Source: Afipia sp.
Lineage (GTDB): Bacteria > Pseudomonadota > Alphaproteobacteria > Rhizobiales > Xanthobacteraceae
Length of the DNA stretch: 64,000 bases
Reading direction: 5' to 3'
Assembly (NCBI GenBank): GCA_017308595.1
Contig: JAFKER010000011.1
Coordinates: forward strand, 1 to 64,000
Below the pieces are notes generated by a model. That model did no database searches, was not told the origin of the DNA, and saw nothing but the letters and a program-made list of their open reading frames with translations. Position numbers and translations under genes: made by a program. Below, piece by piece: positions 52,030-61,472 of the stretch; positions within the stretch are counted from its first letter, which is position 1; each line of letters opens with the position of its first letter.

Positions 52030-52848
52030 ATGCAGAGCGTCGAGGCAAATGGCGCTAGCATCCCGGCGATAGGGCTCGGGACGTGGGAATTGCGCGGACG
52101 CACCTGCGCGCGTCTTGTCGAGCAGGCGTTGCGCCTCGGCTATCGCCATATCGATACTGCGCAGATGTATGAGAACGAGCGCGAGGTGGGCGAGGGTGTG
52201 CGCGCGTCCGGCATCAAGCGCCCGGATGTGTTTGTGACCACCAAGGTCTGGACCACGCATTTCGCCCCCAATGACTTGCTGCGCTCGACCAAGGAAAGTC
52301 TTGTGCGCTTGCGGATGACCGAGGTTGATCTGCTTTTGCTGCACTGGCCCAATCCGCAGGTGCCGCTGGACGAAACGTTGGGAGCGCTCGCCGAAGCGAG
52401 CCGGCTTGGTTTGACCCGGCACATTGGTGTTTCCAATTTCACTGTGGCGTTGATTGAGGAAGCTGTCGCAAAAAGCGCCGTGCCGCTGATCTGCAATCAG
52501 GTCGAGTATCATCCATATCTTGAACAGACCAAGGTGCTGGCGGCCTGCCGCGCACACGATCTCGCGCTGGTTGCCTACAGTCCAGTGGCCAAAGGCCGCG
52601 TCAAGAACGCGGAAGCACTCAGCCGGATCGGGGCGCGTTACGGGAAGACGGCGGCGCAAGTCTGCCTGCGCTGGCTGATCCAGCAGGATGTTGTCGTCAT
52701 TCCGCGCACGTCAAAGGTCGAGCGTCTTTCCGAAAATCTCGAGATTTTCGATTTCAATCTGACCGACGATGAAATGGGTGAGATTTTTGCGATGGGGACG
52801 CGCGGTGGCCGCATCACCGATTTCGGATTCGCCCCGAAATGGGATTGA
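52030..52848 (+). CDS. Aldo/keto reductase (2,5-diketo-D-gluconate reductase-like)
   Basis: The protein has 272 residues. The AKR tetrad is visible: Asp in HIDTAQMYENE with Tyr, Lys in VTTKVWTTHF, and His in LLLLHWPNP. The IGVSNFTVALIEEA and IPRTSKVERLSENLEIFDF segments bind NADPH. It reduces aldehydes or ketones with NADPH in the cytoplasm; the physiological substrate is open. Start follows the HTH gene closely. Confidence 0.92.
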   Translation: MQSVEANGASIPAIGLGTWELRGRTCARLVEQALRLGYRHIDTAQMYENEREVGEGVRASGIKRPDVFVTTKVWTTHFAPNDLLRSTKESLVRLRMTEVDLLLLHWPNPQVPLDETLGALAEASRLGLTRHIGVSNFTVALIEEAVAKSAVPLICNQVEYHPYLEQTKVLAACRAHDLALVAYSPVAKGRVKNAEALSRIGARYGKTAAQVCLRWLIQQDVVVIPRTSKVERLSENLEIFDFNLTDDEMGEIFAMGTRGGRITDFGFAPKWD

Positions 52849-52891
52849 GGATGGCTTGATCTTGCGGCGGTGATCGCTCATTCAGGCAATT

Positions 52892-53704
52892 ATGTTTTTC
52901 AGCCTTTCCAAGATTCTCGGCTTCTTCGTCGTGCCGTCAAACACGGTGGCGATACTGTGCGCGCTCGGAGCGCTGTTGTTGTTGACGCGTTTCCGGAAGG
53001 CCGGATCGCGTATTCTTGCGTTTGGAATGTTTCTGCTGCTGGTTTGCGGATATTCGTCGCTTGGCAATCTGCTGATGTTGCCGCTGACCGAGCGCTTTCC
53101 AGCGTGGAGTGCAGCAGGCCGCACACCGGACGGGATTATTGTTCTCGGTGGCTCCATCGACCCTGAACGCAGTCAGGCACGCGGCTCGTTGGAAATCGAC
53201 GCATCCGCCGAGCGCATCGTTACGATGTTGCAATTGGCACGGCGCTATCCGCAAGCGCGCATCGTGTTCAGCGGCGGCAGTGCAAATCTGATTCAGGAGC
53301 CGGTTTCGGAAGCACCGATCGCGGGTGATCTGCTGCAGGACTTCGGAACGCCGGCCTCCCGCATTGTGCTGGAAGGGGATTCCCGCACCACCGCCGAGAA
53401 TGCGGAATTTACGCGCAAGCTGGTGTCGCCGAAGCCGGGCGAGCGGTGGCTGCTCGTAACGTCCGCGTTCCACATGCCGCGCTCAATCGGTGCGTTCAGA
53501 AAAGCTGGATTCGATATCGAGGCCTACCCGGTGGACTGGCGCACGCGCGGCTGGAGCGATGCTTCGATGCCGTTCACAGCGTTGAGCGCCGGCCTCGCTC
53601 GTACCGATGTCGCCGTTCATGAGTGGATCGGGCTGATCGCCTACTGGGTCACAGGCCGCAGCAGCGAACTGTTTCCTGGGCCTCGCAAGATCAACCAGAC
53701 ATGA
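52892..53704 (+). CDS. YdcF/ElyC family (DUF218) membrane protein
   Basis: The protein has 270 residues with two N-terminal transmembrane helices (about 4-26 and 40-60) and a DUF218 domain: DGIIVLGGSIDPERS near 86, VFSGGSANL near 130, and EGDSRTTAENAEF near 168. Such proteins are linked to envelope or lipid-carrier metabolism in E. coli (ElyC). It follows the reductase by 43 bases. Function in this organism unproven. Confidence 0.87.
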   Translation: MFFSLSKILGFFVVPSNTVAILCALGALLLLTRFRKAGSRILAFGMFLLLVCGYSSLGNLLMLPLTERFPAWSAAGRTPDGIIVLGGSIDPERSQARGSLEIDASAERIVTMLQLARRYPQARIVFSGGSANLIQEPVSEAPIAGDLLQDFGTPASRIVLEGDSRTTAENAEFTRKLVSPKPGERWLLVTSAFHMPRSIGAFRKAGFDIEAYPVDWRTRGWSDASMPFTALSAGLARTDVAVHEWIGLIAYWVTGRSSELFPGPRKINQT

Positions 53705-53738
53705 TCCTGGAAAGTGGGCGCCGGTTTGCGGGTCATGC

Positions 53739-54020
53739 TCAGTCGTGCCGTGGCAAGCCGAGGCGATAGACCCCGCGAAAGTCATTCGGGTCGACGGGCT
53801 TGCCCTTGCGATAGATCACGAGGCGTCCTGCCTGCGCGAGAGTGACGGCGGACCGGCGGATCGGGACTAGAAGATTGTGCCAGTCGTTGCCCTTGGCAAT
53901 GGCGTGGGCGATTTCCGGCGGGCTGAGCGTCTGCGTTCCTTCGCGGGCCAATACGGCGAGGATGGCTTCGTCCAGTGATGCGCCGTCTGCGGCGTTCGAA
54001 TCGGATGTGTGCATCCCCAT
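53739..54020 (-). CDS. DUF3253 protein
   Basis: The protein has about 93 residues. A winged-helix-like pattern is seen (SLDEAILAVLAREG, LSPPEIAHAIAKGNDWHNLLVPIRRSAVTLAQAGRLVIYRKGKPVDPNDFRG-type). The DPNDFRGVYRLGLP ending is typical of DUF3253. Two close ATG codons (54020 and 54014) can start it; neither has a good ribosome site. It starts 38 bases after the DUF599 gene on the same strand. Function unknown. Confidence 0.7.
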   Translation of the reverse strand: MGMHTSDSNAADGASLDEAILAVLAREGTQTLSPPEIAHAIAKGNDWHNLLVPIRRSAVTLAQAGRLVIYRKGKPVDPNDFRGVYRLGLPRHD

Positions 54021-54058
54021 GCCATGACGCAAAGGCGCCCCCACGGCAAGTTCTGGAA

Positions 54059-54739
54059 CTACTTCGACATCGCGCGGTAAGCGTCGGAATCGAATTGTCG
54101 CCGCCAGATCACCACGACGATGGCTAGCGTGGTCGCGATCAACACCCACGGGCTGATGAACCAGCCGAGGTAACCCAGCGCGAACAGAAAGGCTCGCTGG
54201 CCGCGATTGAAATGACGGCCAGCCGACTGGAACAGCTTTGTGGTGCGCATGACATGCGACTGCGCTTCCGGCGTGTCGCGCTTTTCGGCGAACGGCATCG
54301 CGCCGAGCAGGATGGCGACGTAGTTGAACAGGCGATAGGCCCATGAGAATTTGAAAAATGCGTAGACAAAGATCACGATCAGTCCGACGCATTTGATCTC
54401 CCACAGGGCAGGAGAGCTGCGGATGCCGAGTGGCAGTGTGGCAAGCACCGACATGGCTTCTTCGGTCGAGCGCAGCAGGGTCAATCCGCCGCCGATGGCC
54501 AAAAGCGTCGTGGATGCAAAGAAGGCTGTGCCGTTCTGCAACGATGCCATGATCTGCATGTCGACCATTCGCGCTTCACGGTCGAGGATGCGGCGGACCC
54601 AGACCTCGCGGTAGATGCTCATACGGGCGTTCAGGCTGTTCGCACCATGCGATGTGCGCTCCAGCGTGATCGCATAGACCATCCAAGATACGACGAAAAA
54701 TGCGATTGCCGCGATATCAGCGGTTGTGAACAGATTCAC
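54059..54739 (-). CDS. DUF599 family membrane protein
   Basis: The protein has 226 residues, GTG start, with four to five transmembrane helices (about 8-24, 68-90, 113-135, 185-215). DUF599 hallmarks such as RRILDREARMVDMQIM and RLFNYVAILLGAMP are present. Function unknown. It is followed by the small DUF3253 gene. Confidence 0.85.
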   Translation of the reverse strand: MNLFTTADIAAIAFFVVSWMVYAITLERTSHGANSLNARMSIYREVWVRRILDREARMVDMQIMASLQNGTAFFASTTLLAIGGGLTLLRSTEEAMSVLATLPLGIRSSPALWEIKCVGLIVIFVYAFFKFSWAYRLFNYVAILLGAMPFAEKRDTPEAQSHVMRTTKLFQSAGRHFNRGQRAFLFALGYLGWFISPWVLIATTLAIVVVIWRRQFDSDAYRAMSK

Positions 54740-54890
54740 GACTCGATGCCTTCCGTGTGGTGCCGGACACGATAGACAGGAAGCTGGCTGCTGCGAAGTG
54801 CTTTTGGTTGGTTAGTTGCCTGACGCGCGCCGGACATGGCAAGTTATTCGGCATATTCGGCAAGGTTGCCCGGAACGGAGATTTCAATCG

Positions 54891-55547
54891 ATGGCTTTGA
54901 AGCTTGTTATCGGCAACAAGAACTATTCCTCATGGTCGATGCGTCCGTGGATGGCGCTGAAAGGGACCGGGATTGCCTTTGATGAAGTCGTTATTCCGCT
55001 CTACACAGGGGTTGCCGACAAACAGCGCATTCTGGATGTGACCCGTTCCGGCAAGGTGCCTGCGCTGATCGATGGCAGCGTCACGGTCTGGGATTCGCTG
55101 GCCATTATCGAATACGCCGCCGAGAGGTTTCCGGATGCGAAGCTGTGGCCGCAGGATGTGGCGGCACGCGCACATGCTCGTTCCATTTCTGCAGAAATGC
55201 ATTCGAGCTTTATGCCGCTGCGCAACGAGTGCGGCATGAATATCCACCGCCCGATCCGCGCGAAGCCGCTGTCCGAGGATGCTCAAGCCAATATCGCGCG
55301 CATCCAGCAGATATGGACCGAATGCCGGACGCTGTACGGCGCCAAGGGACCGTATCTCTTCGGCGCTTTTAGCGGGGCTGACGCGATGTTCGCACCGGTG
55401 ATCCATCGCTTCCGGACCTATGCTATCGACGTCACGCCTCCGGCGCGGGACTACATGGACACGATGCTGGCCAATTCTGCATTTCAGGAATGGACCAACG
55501 GCGCGTTGGCCGAAAGCTGGGTAATCGAGAGATTCGAAACGGACTAG
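54891..55547 (+). CDS. Glutathione S-transferase family protein
   Basis: The protein has 218 residues. The thioredoxin-like N-terminal half has NKNYSSWSMRPWMALKGTGI, then SGKVPALIDGSVTVWDSLAI with the cis-Pro and the glutathione-binding Asp-Ser. The helical C-terminal half follows. It conjugates or reduces with glutathione; the class is maleylacetoacetate-isomerase-like or related but not decided. GGAG lies about ten bases before the ATG. A YidB-like gene follows nine bases after the stop. Confidence 0.88.
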   Translation: MALKLVIGNKNYSSWSMRPWMALKGTGIAFDEVVIPLYTGVADKQRILDVTRSGKVPALIDGSVTVWDSLAIIEYAAERFPDAKLWPQDVAARAHARSISAEMHSSFMPLRNECGMNIHRPIRAKPLSEDAQANIARIQQIWTECRTLYGAKGPYLFGAFSGADAMFAPVIHRFRTYAIDVTPPARDYMDTMLANSAFQEWTNGALAESWVIERFETD

Positions 55548-55556
55548 GATCGGACG

Positions 55557-55922
55557 ATGGGAATTCTGGACATGCTCACCAGTGTGATGGCGGCGCGGGC
55601 GGCAAAGGAGCTCGACCCCGCCGTCATTCCGGCCATCCTAGGCGAAGTTTTGGGCAGCGATGGCGCGGGCGGATTGTCTGCCATTGTCGCCAAACTGCAG
55701 CAGGCAGGACTTGGCGACCAGGTGAAGTCCTGGATCGGGAACGGGACAAACCTGCCGATCAGCGCGCACCAGCTCCAGGAAGTCCTCGGAAACGATGTGG
55801 TGAAGCAGCTCGCCACCCGCTTCGGCATTCCGGTCGACCAACTTTCGACGGTTCTGGCGCTGCTTTTGCCGGATGCGGTCGATAAGGCGAGCCCCGATGG
55901 CACGCTGCCGCACCATGCCTGA
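55557..55922 (+). CDS. YidB family protein (DUF937)
   Basis: The protein has 121 residues, short and helical, with GILDMLTSV at the start, the glycine-rich AILGEVLGSDGAGGLSAIVAKLQQAGLGDQVKSW-type segment and SWIGNGTNLPISAHQLQEVLG, all typical of YidB. Function unknown in the family. It is nine bases after the GST gene. Confidence 0.85.
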   Translation: MGILDMLTSVMAARAAKELDPAVIPAILGEVLGSDGAGGLSAIVAKLQQAGLGDQVKSWIGNGTNLPISAHQLQEVLGNDVVKQLATRFGIPVDQLSTVLALLLPDAVDKASPDGTLPHHA

Positions 55923-56203
55923 GCTTGTTGGGCTAACGCACTGAACTTGCCTGCAAATCGTTCGCCGGCGCCGACAAGGCGAAATTGCGGCATTGCACGT
56001 GGCTGAACCCTGCATTGAGGCACATGCAGGCGTCTTAAAATCATAATAAATGATTGAAATACATATATTATTTATCGATCAGCCAGCGGTGGGTTTATCT
56101 GGCAAATTGAGGTCCTTCATGCTATACCTTCGCCGGGCGTCAGACTGGCTTTGCCGGGACAACGGCAGGCCGCCAAAATGCGCGTAACGCGTGATGGAGC
56201 AGG

Positions 56204-56398
56204 GTGTTGAAGCACAAGTTCATCGTTGGAGAGACTGTCTATTTCACGGCAAGCAATGTGGCGCGGCCCGCCGCGAGCGGAACCTACGAGGTGATCCGCC
56301 TGCTGCCGACAGACGGTGACGATTATCAGTATCGTATCAAGAGTTCGACCGAAGCCTTCGAGCGCGTAGCGAAAGAAAGCCAGCTCGCCGTCGCCTGA
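56204..56398 (+). CDS. Small conserved protein of unknown function
   Basis: The protein has 64 residues. It starts at a GTG (56204) or the next TTG behind GGAG. It reads as a short SH3-like beta domain (FIVGETVYFTAS, YEVIRLLPTDGDDYQYRIKS). Small proteins of this pattern occur widely in this bacterial group. No function known. The upstream 280 bases hold no gene that I can see. Confidence 0.7.
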   Translation: MLKHKFIVGETVYFTASNVARPAASGTYEVIRLLPTDGDDYQYRIKSSTEAFERVAKESQLAVA

Positions 56399-56468
56399 CC
56401 ATTTCGGCCTGACGGAATTTCGCCGCGGTTGCGGCGCTTGGTCCGGTTCGTTGTGAAGGGATTCTCGC

Positions 56469-57437
56469 ATGAACCGGGCCTGGGCATCATCGATCGAAAA
56501 TCTGTGGCATTCGCAAAGCCTGCCGATGTGGTTGACCATCGCGGCGGCCGCTTTTTTTGCGATTGTGCTGCTTGTGACGTTGTTTCGCGCCGAGCGATCG
56601 GTCGCGAACGGCGCACTTACCGTTATCACGCTGCTCGCCATCGGCATCGCGGTCACGACCATGATGCGGGCATCGACGGGCGCCGGTTCTGCTGATTCCA
56701 GAATTGCCGTGTCCTCGAATGCGTCGCTTCCGGCGCTCGCGTGTCTTGACGGTCTTGCGGGCGAGAGCGTGGAGGCGGCCTGCGAGAAGGCGCTGTTCGC
56801 CTCGGCGGATTCCGTTGCGGCGGGCGTGTCCTACACCGCCGCCCAGATCAGCCGGCTTGCATCTTTCGGCAATGCTGTGAACGCCAACAAGGCGATGACC
56901 CCCGAACTCAACGCGCTGCGCCGGACAGTCGAGCGTGACCGCTATGGTCTTGTCGCCCAGGTTCTCAAGACGCGGGAAGGATGCACGCTCTCGGCTCCGT
57001 GTCCATTCTTCCAGTCGTTGACCAACTCGGCGCAGATTTCATCGAATATGAGCGAGGATCTCTACGAGAGCTTTGTCGGGCGCTATGCACCGGGCTGGGC
57101 CACGCCGCCTGCCGCTGTGGCGGCTGGCGCACCATCGGCACCTGTCGCGGCCCTCGGCACCGTGCCGCCGCCGGGACGCCCGGTGTCGGGCGATTTCCCG
57201 AGCGCCGCGTCGATTCCTCCGATCAACATCATGACCCCGGAGCCTGCTGCACAGGGCTCGCAGGCAGGACAGCGCCCGCCGGAACCCGGCGCCTCGCCAC
57301 CGCCGCGCAGTGCCCCTGCGGCTGTGATCAATCCGCAGCCCGCACCAGCGGCAAAGAAGGCCGCGCCTGCGCCGCAGAAATCGCGTGCACAAGCTCCGGT
57401 GCAGCTTGCACCTCCCAAAGAGAGCGATGATAACTGA
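56469..57437 (+). CDS. Membrane-anchored protein with disordered Pro/Ala tail, unknown function
   Basis: The protein has 322 residues. Two transmembrane helices are at about 18-40 and 48-66. A soluble part (about 70-190) has three or four Cys (ACLDGLAGE, EAACEKAL, EGCTLSAPCPFF) which may form disulfides outside. From about 210 onward the chain is Pro/Ala/Gln-rich and likely disordered, ending in a basic/acidic segment. No catalytic motif was seen. The ATG at 56469 gives a normal membrane start. Confidence 0.65.
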   Translation: MNRAWASSIENLWHSQSLPMWLTIAAAAFFAIVLLVTLFRAERSVANGALTVITLLAIGIAVTTMMRASTGAGSADSRIAVSSNASLPALACLDGLAGESVEAACEKALFASADSVAAGVSYTAAQISRLASFGNAVNANKAMTPELNALRRTVERDRYGLVAQVLKTREGCTLSAPCPFFQSLTNSAQISSNMSEDLYESFVGRYAPGWATPPAAVAAGAPSAPVAALGTVPPPGRPVSGDFPSAASIPPINIMTPEPAAQGSQAGQRPPEPGASPPPRSAPAAVINPQPAPAAKKAAPAPQKSRAQAPVQLAPPKESDDN

Positions 57438-57493
57438 CGGCTCTCTCTCCAATTGAAGCGCGGTGTTCCGGTATCGCGCTGGCGATCCCGAAT

Positions 57494-57931
57494 ATGCCGC
57501 TTCACCTCGTCAAGCTCAGTGTCGGTGCAACCTCGGTCAAGGACCTTCGGGACTGGATCGCTGAACGCGTGAAACTGGCCAAGGCGAAGGGACAGCCGCC
57601 TCGCCATATCCATGTGACGCGGATGTCGCCGAAGCGTGTCGATGAACTGCTCGACGGCGGATCGATTTACTGGGTCATCAAAGGCGAGATTGCTGCACGC
57701 GAGAAGATTCTCGGCATCGAGCCGTTTCGCGACAAGGACGGTATCGGTCGCTGCCGCCTTGTGATGGAGCCGAAACTGATTGCGGTATCGCCGCGGCAGA
57801 TGCGGCCGTTCCAGGGTTGGCGTTATCTCGATCCGAAAAGCGCGCCGCCAGACCTCGGCAAAGCCGCCGAGAGTGTCGCGGCAATGCCAGAGCCGATGCG
57901 CCGCGAGTTGCGCGAACTGGGACTGCTCTAA
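57494..57931 (+). CDS. DUF1489 protein
   Basis: The protein has 145 residues. The pattern MPLHLVKLSVGATSVKDL, THVTRMSPKR-like (HIHVTRMSPKRVDELLDGGSIYWVIKG), RPFQGWRYLDPKSAPPDL is typical of DUF1489, found across Alphaproteobacteria. Function unknown. Its stop is one base from the stop of the converging panC. Confidence 0.88.
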   Translation: MPLHLVKLSVGATSVKDLRDWIAERVKLAKAKGQPPRHIHVTRMSPKRVDELLDGGSIYWVIKGEIAAREKILGIEPFRDKDGIGRCRLVMEPKLIAVSPRQMRPFQGWRYLDPKSAPPDLGKAAESVAAMPEPMRRELRELGLL

Positions 57932-57932
57932 C

Positions 57933-58784
57933 TCACGCCTTGATGTTGTCGATCAGCCGGGTGGTGCCGATCTTCGCCGCGACCAGCAGCCGGACCGGAC
58001 CTTCACTGAACGAGGTGATGGGTGCGAGAGTCCCGGCGTGACGGGCTTCGAGATAGTCGAGCGCGAAACCTGCGTCGCTAATGCGCGCTGCGCCATCCGC
58101 TAACGCCGTTTTGAAAGCGTCACCCGCGCGCATGCGCTTCGACGTGGCCTTGAGCGTTTGATGCAGCACCGGCGCGGTCCGGCGTTCATCGGGCGACAGG
58201 TAGACGTTGCGTGACGACATTGCGAGGCCGTCGCGCTCGCGGATAACGGGAGCCCCGATCACCTTGACGCCGAGGTCGAGATCGCGCGCCATGCGCGCGA
58301 CCACTTGGAGTTGCTGAAAATCCTTCTCGCCGAAGAAGGCCATGTCCGGGCGAACCTGTGTGAACAGCTTGGCGACGACGGTCGCAACGCCGCCGAAGAA
58401 GTGCGGACGGAATTTATCTTCGAGGCCGGCAAGAGCAGGGCCTTCCGGGGCGATCCTCGTCGCGAACCCGTCCGGGTACATCGTTGTCGCATCCGGATTC
58501 CAGACAAGGTCGACGCCTTCCGCAGTGAGGCGTGCGATGTCTTCCTTCCAGGTGCGTGGATACGAACCGAGATCTTCATGCGCTGCGAACTGAGTCGGGT
58601 TCACGAAGATCGAGACGGCGACTCGCTTGGCCCGCTTTTTCGCGAGCCGCACCAGCGACACATGCCCGTCATGGAGCGCACCCATGGTCGGCACCAGCGC
58701 GAGCGTGGCATTGCGCTTGCAAAGTTCAGTGCGGGCGCGGTGAAGGGACGACAGTGTCCGGGCGACGATGGGGGAGTGGGGCAT
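57933..58784 (-). CDS. panC: Pantoate-beta-alanine ligase
   Basis: The protein has 283 residues, the standard PanC length. ATP site [14 protein letters not shown] with the HIGH-like DGH, then [17 protein letters not shown] and [12 protein letters not shown], all conserved. It joins pantoate and beta-alanine to pantothenate, a CoA precursor, in the cytoplasm. The start is at 58784 (MPHSPIV); the frame runs further up to 58835. panB is not next to it. Confidence 0.95.
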   Translation of the reverse strand: MPHSPIVARTLSSLHRARTELCKRNATLALVPTMGALHDGHVSLVRLAKKRAKRVAVSIFVNPTQFAAHEDLGSYPRTWKEDIARLTAEGVDLVWNPDATTMYPDGFATRIAPEGPALAGLEDKFRPHFFGGVATVVAKLFTQVRPDMAFFGEKDFQQLQVVARMARDLDLGVKVIGAPVIRERDGLAMSSRNVYLSPDERRTAPVLHQTLKATSKRMRAGDAFKTALADGAARISDAGFALDYLEARHAGTLAPITSFSEGPVRLLVAAKIGTTRLIDNIKA

Positions 58785-58967
58785 TCGTACCGATGTTTGC
58801 AACGGGGGATGGTCAGATGGCGGGAGTCTTAACAAAGGTGGTGAAGCCCGCCAACGACCGCGAGCGGCATGGCGGCTCTGTGGCCGGATTCATCATGAAG
58901 ATGGGTCAAAATTGAATTTCACTTGATTCTTTCTAGGCTTGGCGGAAGATATCCACAGGGGTTCACG

Positions 58968-59888
58968 ATGCTTCTGCAGACGAGTCAGGGACAGTCCGGG
59001 TCGGCGCATGTCGTCGTTCTGGGCAACGAGAAGGGGGGGTCTGGCAAGTCCACGACCGCTCTTCACGTTGCGGTCGCCCTGCTCAAGGCCGGACAGCGCG
59101 TCGCGACAATCGACCTCGATTCCCGCCAAAAGAGTTTTACCCGTTACATCGAGAATCGTCGGGCCTGGGCCCAACGCAACAGTCTCTCGCTCGAACTGCC
59201 GCATCATTGCTGTGTTGCCTTGGGCTCGAGCATGCAGATCGACGACAACGAGATGTCGGAGTTCGAGCAGTTCTCCGCAGCGATCAGTGCGGTGGAGCGG
59301 ACTTACGACTTCATCGTGATCGATACGCCGGGTACGGACAGCTATTTGATGCGTCTGGCGCATTCGATGGCCGACACGCTGGTCACGCCGATCAACGACA
59401 GTTTCCTTGATTTCGACGTTCTCGGATCGGTCGATCCGGCGACCTATTCTGTCACCGGCGAAAGCCACTACGCCACCATGGTCAAGGTGGCGCGCAAACA
59501 GCGCCGTGATCTTGACGGTGCCACGACGGACTGGATCATCGTCCGAAACCGGCTGTCGATGCTCGGTTCGCGCAACAAGCAACTGATTGCCGAGGGGCTG
59601 GATCAGCTCTCGTTCCGGCTTGGATTCCGTCCCATCGACGGATTTGCGGAACGCGTGGTGTATCGCGAATTCTTCCCGCGCGGCCTGACGGCACTCGACG
59701 ATCTCGACGAGGCTACCCTCGGCACCCGGCCGAACATGGCCCATGTGACAGCGCGGGAAGAGGTCACCAGCCTGCTGCGCCACCTCAAGCTTCCGATCGA
59801 TGAGCGGGGCCGCCGCAGGGCCGCCACCCGGGCCGAATGGTTTGCTCAGGTCGACCGGCCACTGGAAACTCACGGTCTCACTGCCTAA
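58968..59888 (+). CDS. mipZ: MipZ-type division-site ATPase (ParA superfamily)
   Basis: The protein has 306 residues. The deviant Walker A is GNEKGGSGKST with Lys22 and Lys27; VATIDLDSRQKSFTRY and FIVIDTPGTDSYLMR supply the other nucleotide contacts. MipZ forms a bipolar gradient and keeps FtsZ rings at midcell in Alphaproteobacteria. The MLLQTSQGQ start at 58968 is taken. The gene stands alone between panC (divergent) and a 319-base gap. Confidence 0.93.
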   Translation: MLLQTSQGQSGSAHVVVLGNEKGGSGKSTTALHVAVALLKAGQRVATIDLDSRQKSFTRYIENRRAWAQRNSLSLELPHHCCVALGSSMQIDDNEMSEFEQFSAAISAVERTYDFIVIDTPGTDSYLMRLAHSMADTLVTPINDSFLDFDVLGSVDPATYSVTGESHYATMVKVARKQRRDLDGATTDWIIVRNRLSMLGSRNKQLIAEGLDQLSFRLGFRPIDGFAERVVYREFFPRGLTALDDLDEATLGTRPNMAHVTAREEVTSLLRHLKLPIDERGRRRAATRAEWFAQVDRPLETHGLTA

Positions 59889-60207
59889 TTCTAGGGCGTT
59901 ACCGGGCCGATTTGCGGGCGTGGTGTGGCCAGTTCCCTCCATCGACGGCCAAATCTTGATGAAAAACGAGAACTTATTGGCCAATTGAAGTTTAGTTATT
60001 CAGGGATCGGAGACCAAACGCGGCGTTTAGGTGCATTGGCACATTTGATGCATCGCACAAATAACTGGTTCATGTCAGACAGATGACGGGAATTTAAGGT
60101 GGTTTGTCGCGATCCTGTCATCATCTAACTGGACAAGGGCGAAGGATTCTAAAACACTATCGTGACCGGGCCGTCAGAATGGCTGGTCCGGCAATCTCGA
60201 GGACGTG
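59889..60207. other. 319-base intergenic region
   Basis: No gene, repeat or terminator was recognised between mipZ and the hydrolase gene. It should hold the hydrolase promoter. Confidence 0.45.
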
Positions 60208-61056
60208 ATGAAGCGCGGAATTTTCATCCTGCTTGGTTTGTTTGCGATCGTTGTTGTCGCTTACTTCACCGCGAGCAAATGGGCGATCCGCCACGAAACG
60301 CTCACGTTTTACGATGCAGCGCGAAATCGCGTACTCGATGTTGCGATCGCCGTGCGCCGCGATAAGGAGATGCAGGCCAATGCCGGTCTGCTGACGCTGC
60401 CGGTTGCCGTGGTCAATCACGGTAATACGGTGAAGTTCACCGAATATTCTTTTCTCGCCAACGTGCTTGCTGCGCGCGGATATCTCGTGACCAGCATTCA
60501 GCATGATCTCGCGACCGATGCTCCGCTGGTGACCAAAGTCGGCGAGCTCTACGTCGGACGTCTGCCGGTCTATCAGCGCGGTGTGGCGAACATTGAATAC
60601 GTTATCGACCAGATGCGGAAGATTCAGCCGAATGCCGATTACGATCGGCTGACGCTGGTGGGGCACTCCAATGGCGGCGACATTTCGATGTATTTCGCCA
60701 AGATGCATCCGGACAACGTGAAGAAGATTGTCACGCTCGATAATCTGCGCGTGCCGTTCCTGACCGACGGCAAGTTCAAGATCCTGTCGTTCCGGTCGAA
60801 GGACCCGGTGTTCAAGGCGGATCCTGGCGTGGTGCCGGATGACGATACGTGCGAGCAGTCAGGCATTACCGTGGTCAACACGGGATTCCAGCACACTGAT
60901 ATGAGTGATCGCGGCCCTGACAACGTGAAGTCGTCGATTCAGGGCGTGCTCGATAAGTTCCTGGAAAGCGAAAGCAAGCTTGCGCCGGTGGAGACCAAGA
61001 AGATCGCGGTGCCGAAGCCGGATTCGGTCGCGCAGGTTGCTCCGCCAATCAACTAA
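60208..61056 (+). CDS. Membrane-anchored alpha/beta hydrolase
   Basis: The protein has 282 residues. The first 22 residues form a signal anchor (GIFILLGLFAIVVVAYFT). The hydrolase core has VVNHGNTVKFTEYSFLANVLAARGY, the nucleophile elbow GHSNGGDIS with the Ser, and a His in GFQHTDMSDRG. The catalytic acid is not obvious by eye. The C-terminal 30 residues are Pro/Lys-rich. It faces the periplasm; the substrate is unknown. A GTG at 60205 directly precedes the ATG at 60208. Confidence 0.8.
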   Translation: MKRGIFILLGLFAIVVVAYFTASKWAIRHETLTFYDAARNRVLDVAIAVRRDKEMQANAGLLTLPVAVVNHGNTVKFTEYSFLANVLAARGYLVTSIQHDLATDAPLVTKVGELYVGRLPVYQRGVANIEYVIDQMRKIQPNADYDRLTLVGHSNGGDISMYFAKMHPDNVKKIVTLDNLRVPFLTDGKFKILSFRSKDPVFKADPGVVPDDDTCEQSGITVVNTGFQHTDMSDRGPDNVKSSIQGVLDKFLESESKLAPVETKKIAVPKPDSVAQVAPPIN

Positions 61057-61217
61057 GCAATTGTCCATCGTGAGTGCTGGTGCCGGATATTTTCCGGCAC
61101 ATCGCACATTTGCGTGAAAGTTCTTCCATGTCTCTTGGCTGACCTCGAGCTGCCGCATTACGCTGGTGGCATGAGTTCTGCTTGGTTGTGCATACCATTA
61201 CCAACGAGGTGGCAGTC

Positions 61218-61397
61218 ATGGGCATCAGCAATTTCTTCCGCTCGCACGCGCTTCATTCAGACAAGCCACCGCCACCACCGACGGTCAGCGATGACGAATG
61301 TCTGTCTCGTCTGGCGAGTGCGGTTGCAGAGCATGACGATCGGAGGCTGAACGAGGTGGCCGAACTCATCGGCCGGCTCGCGGTGCCGATCGAGTAG
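61218..61397 (+). CDS. Small protein of unknown function
   Basis: The protein has 59 residues from an ATG at 61218 with GAGG eight bases upstream. It begins MGISNFFRSHAL, has a Pro run, and ends with a helical, acidic stretch (DRRLNEVAELIGRLAVPI). It looks like a short conserved peptide gene but no family can be named. Confidence 0.45.
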   Translation: MGISNFFRSHALHSDKPPPPPTVSDDECLSRLASAVAEHDDRRLNEVAELIGRLAVPIE

Positions 61398-61472
61398 ACT
61401 CCAATCTGGCAGTTTTCAGTCGCCTGCGAATTGACCGGCAGCTTTTCGCGTTCCACATAGGACTCGCAGGCG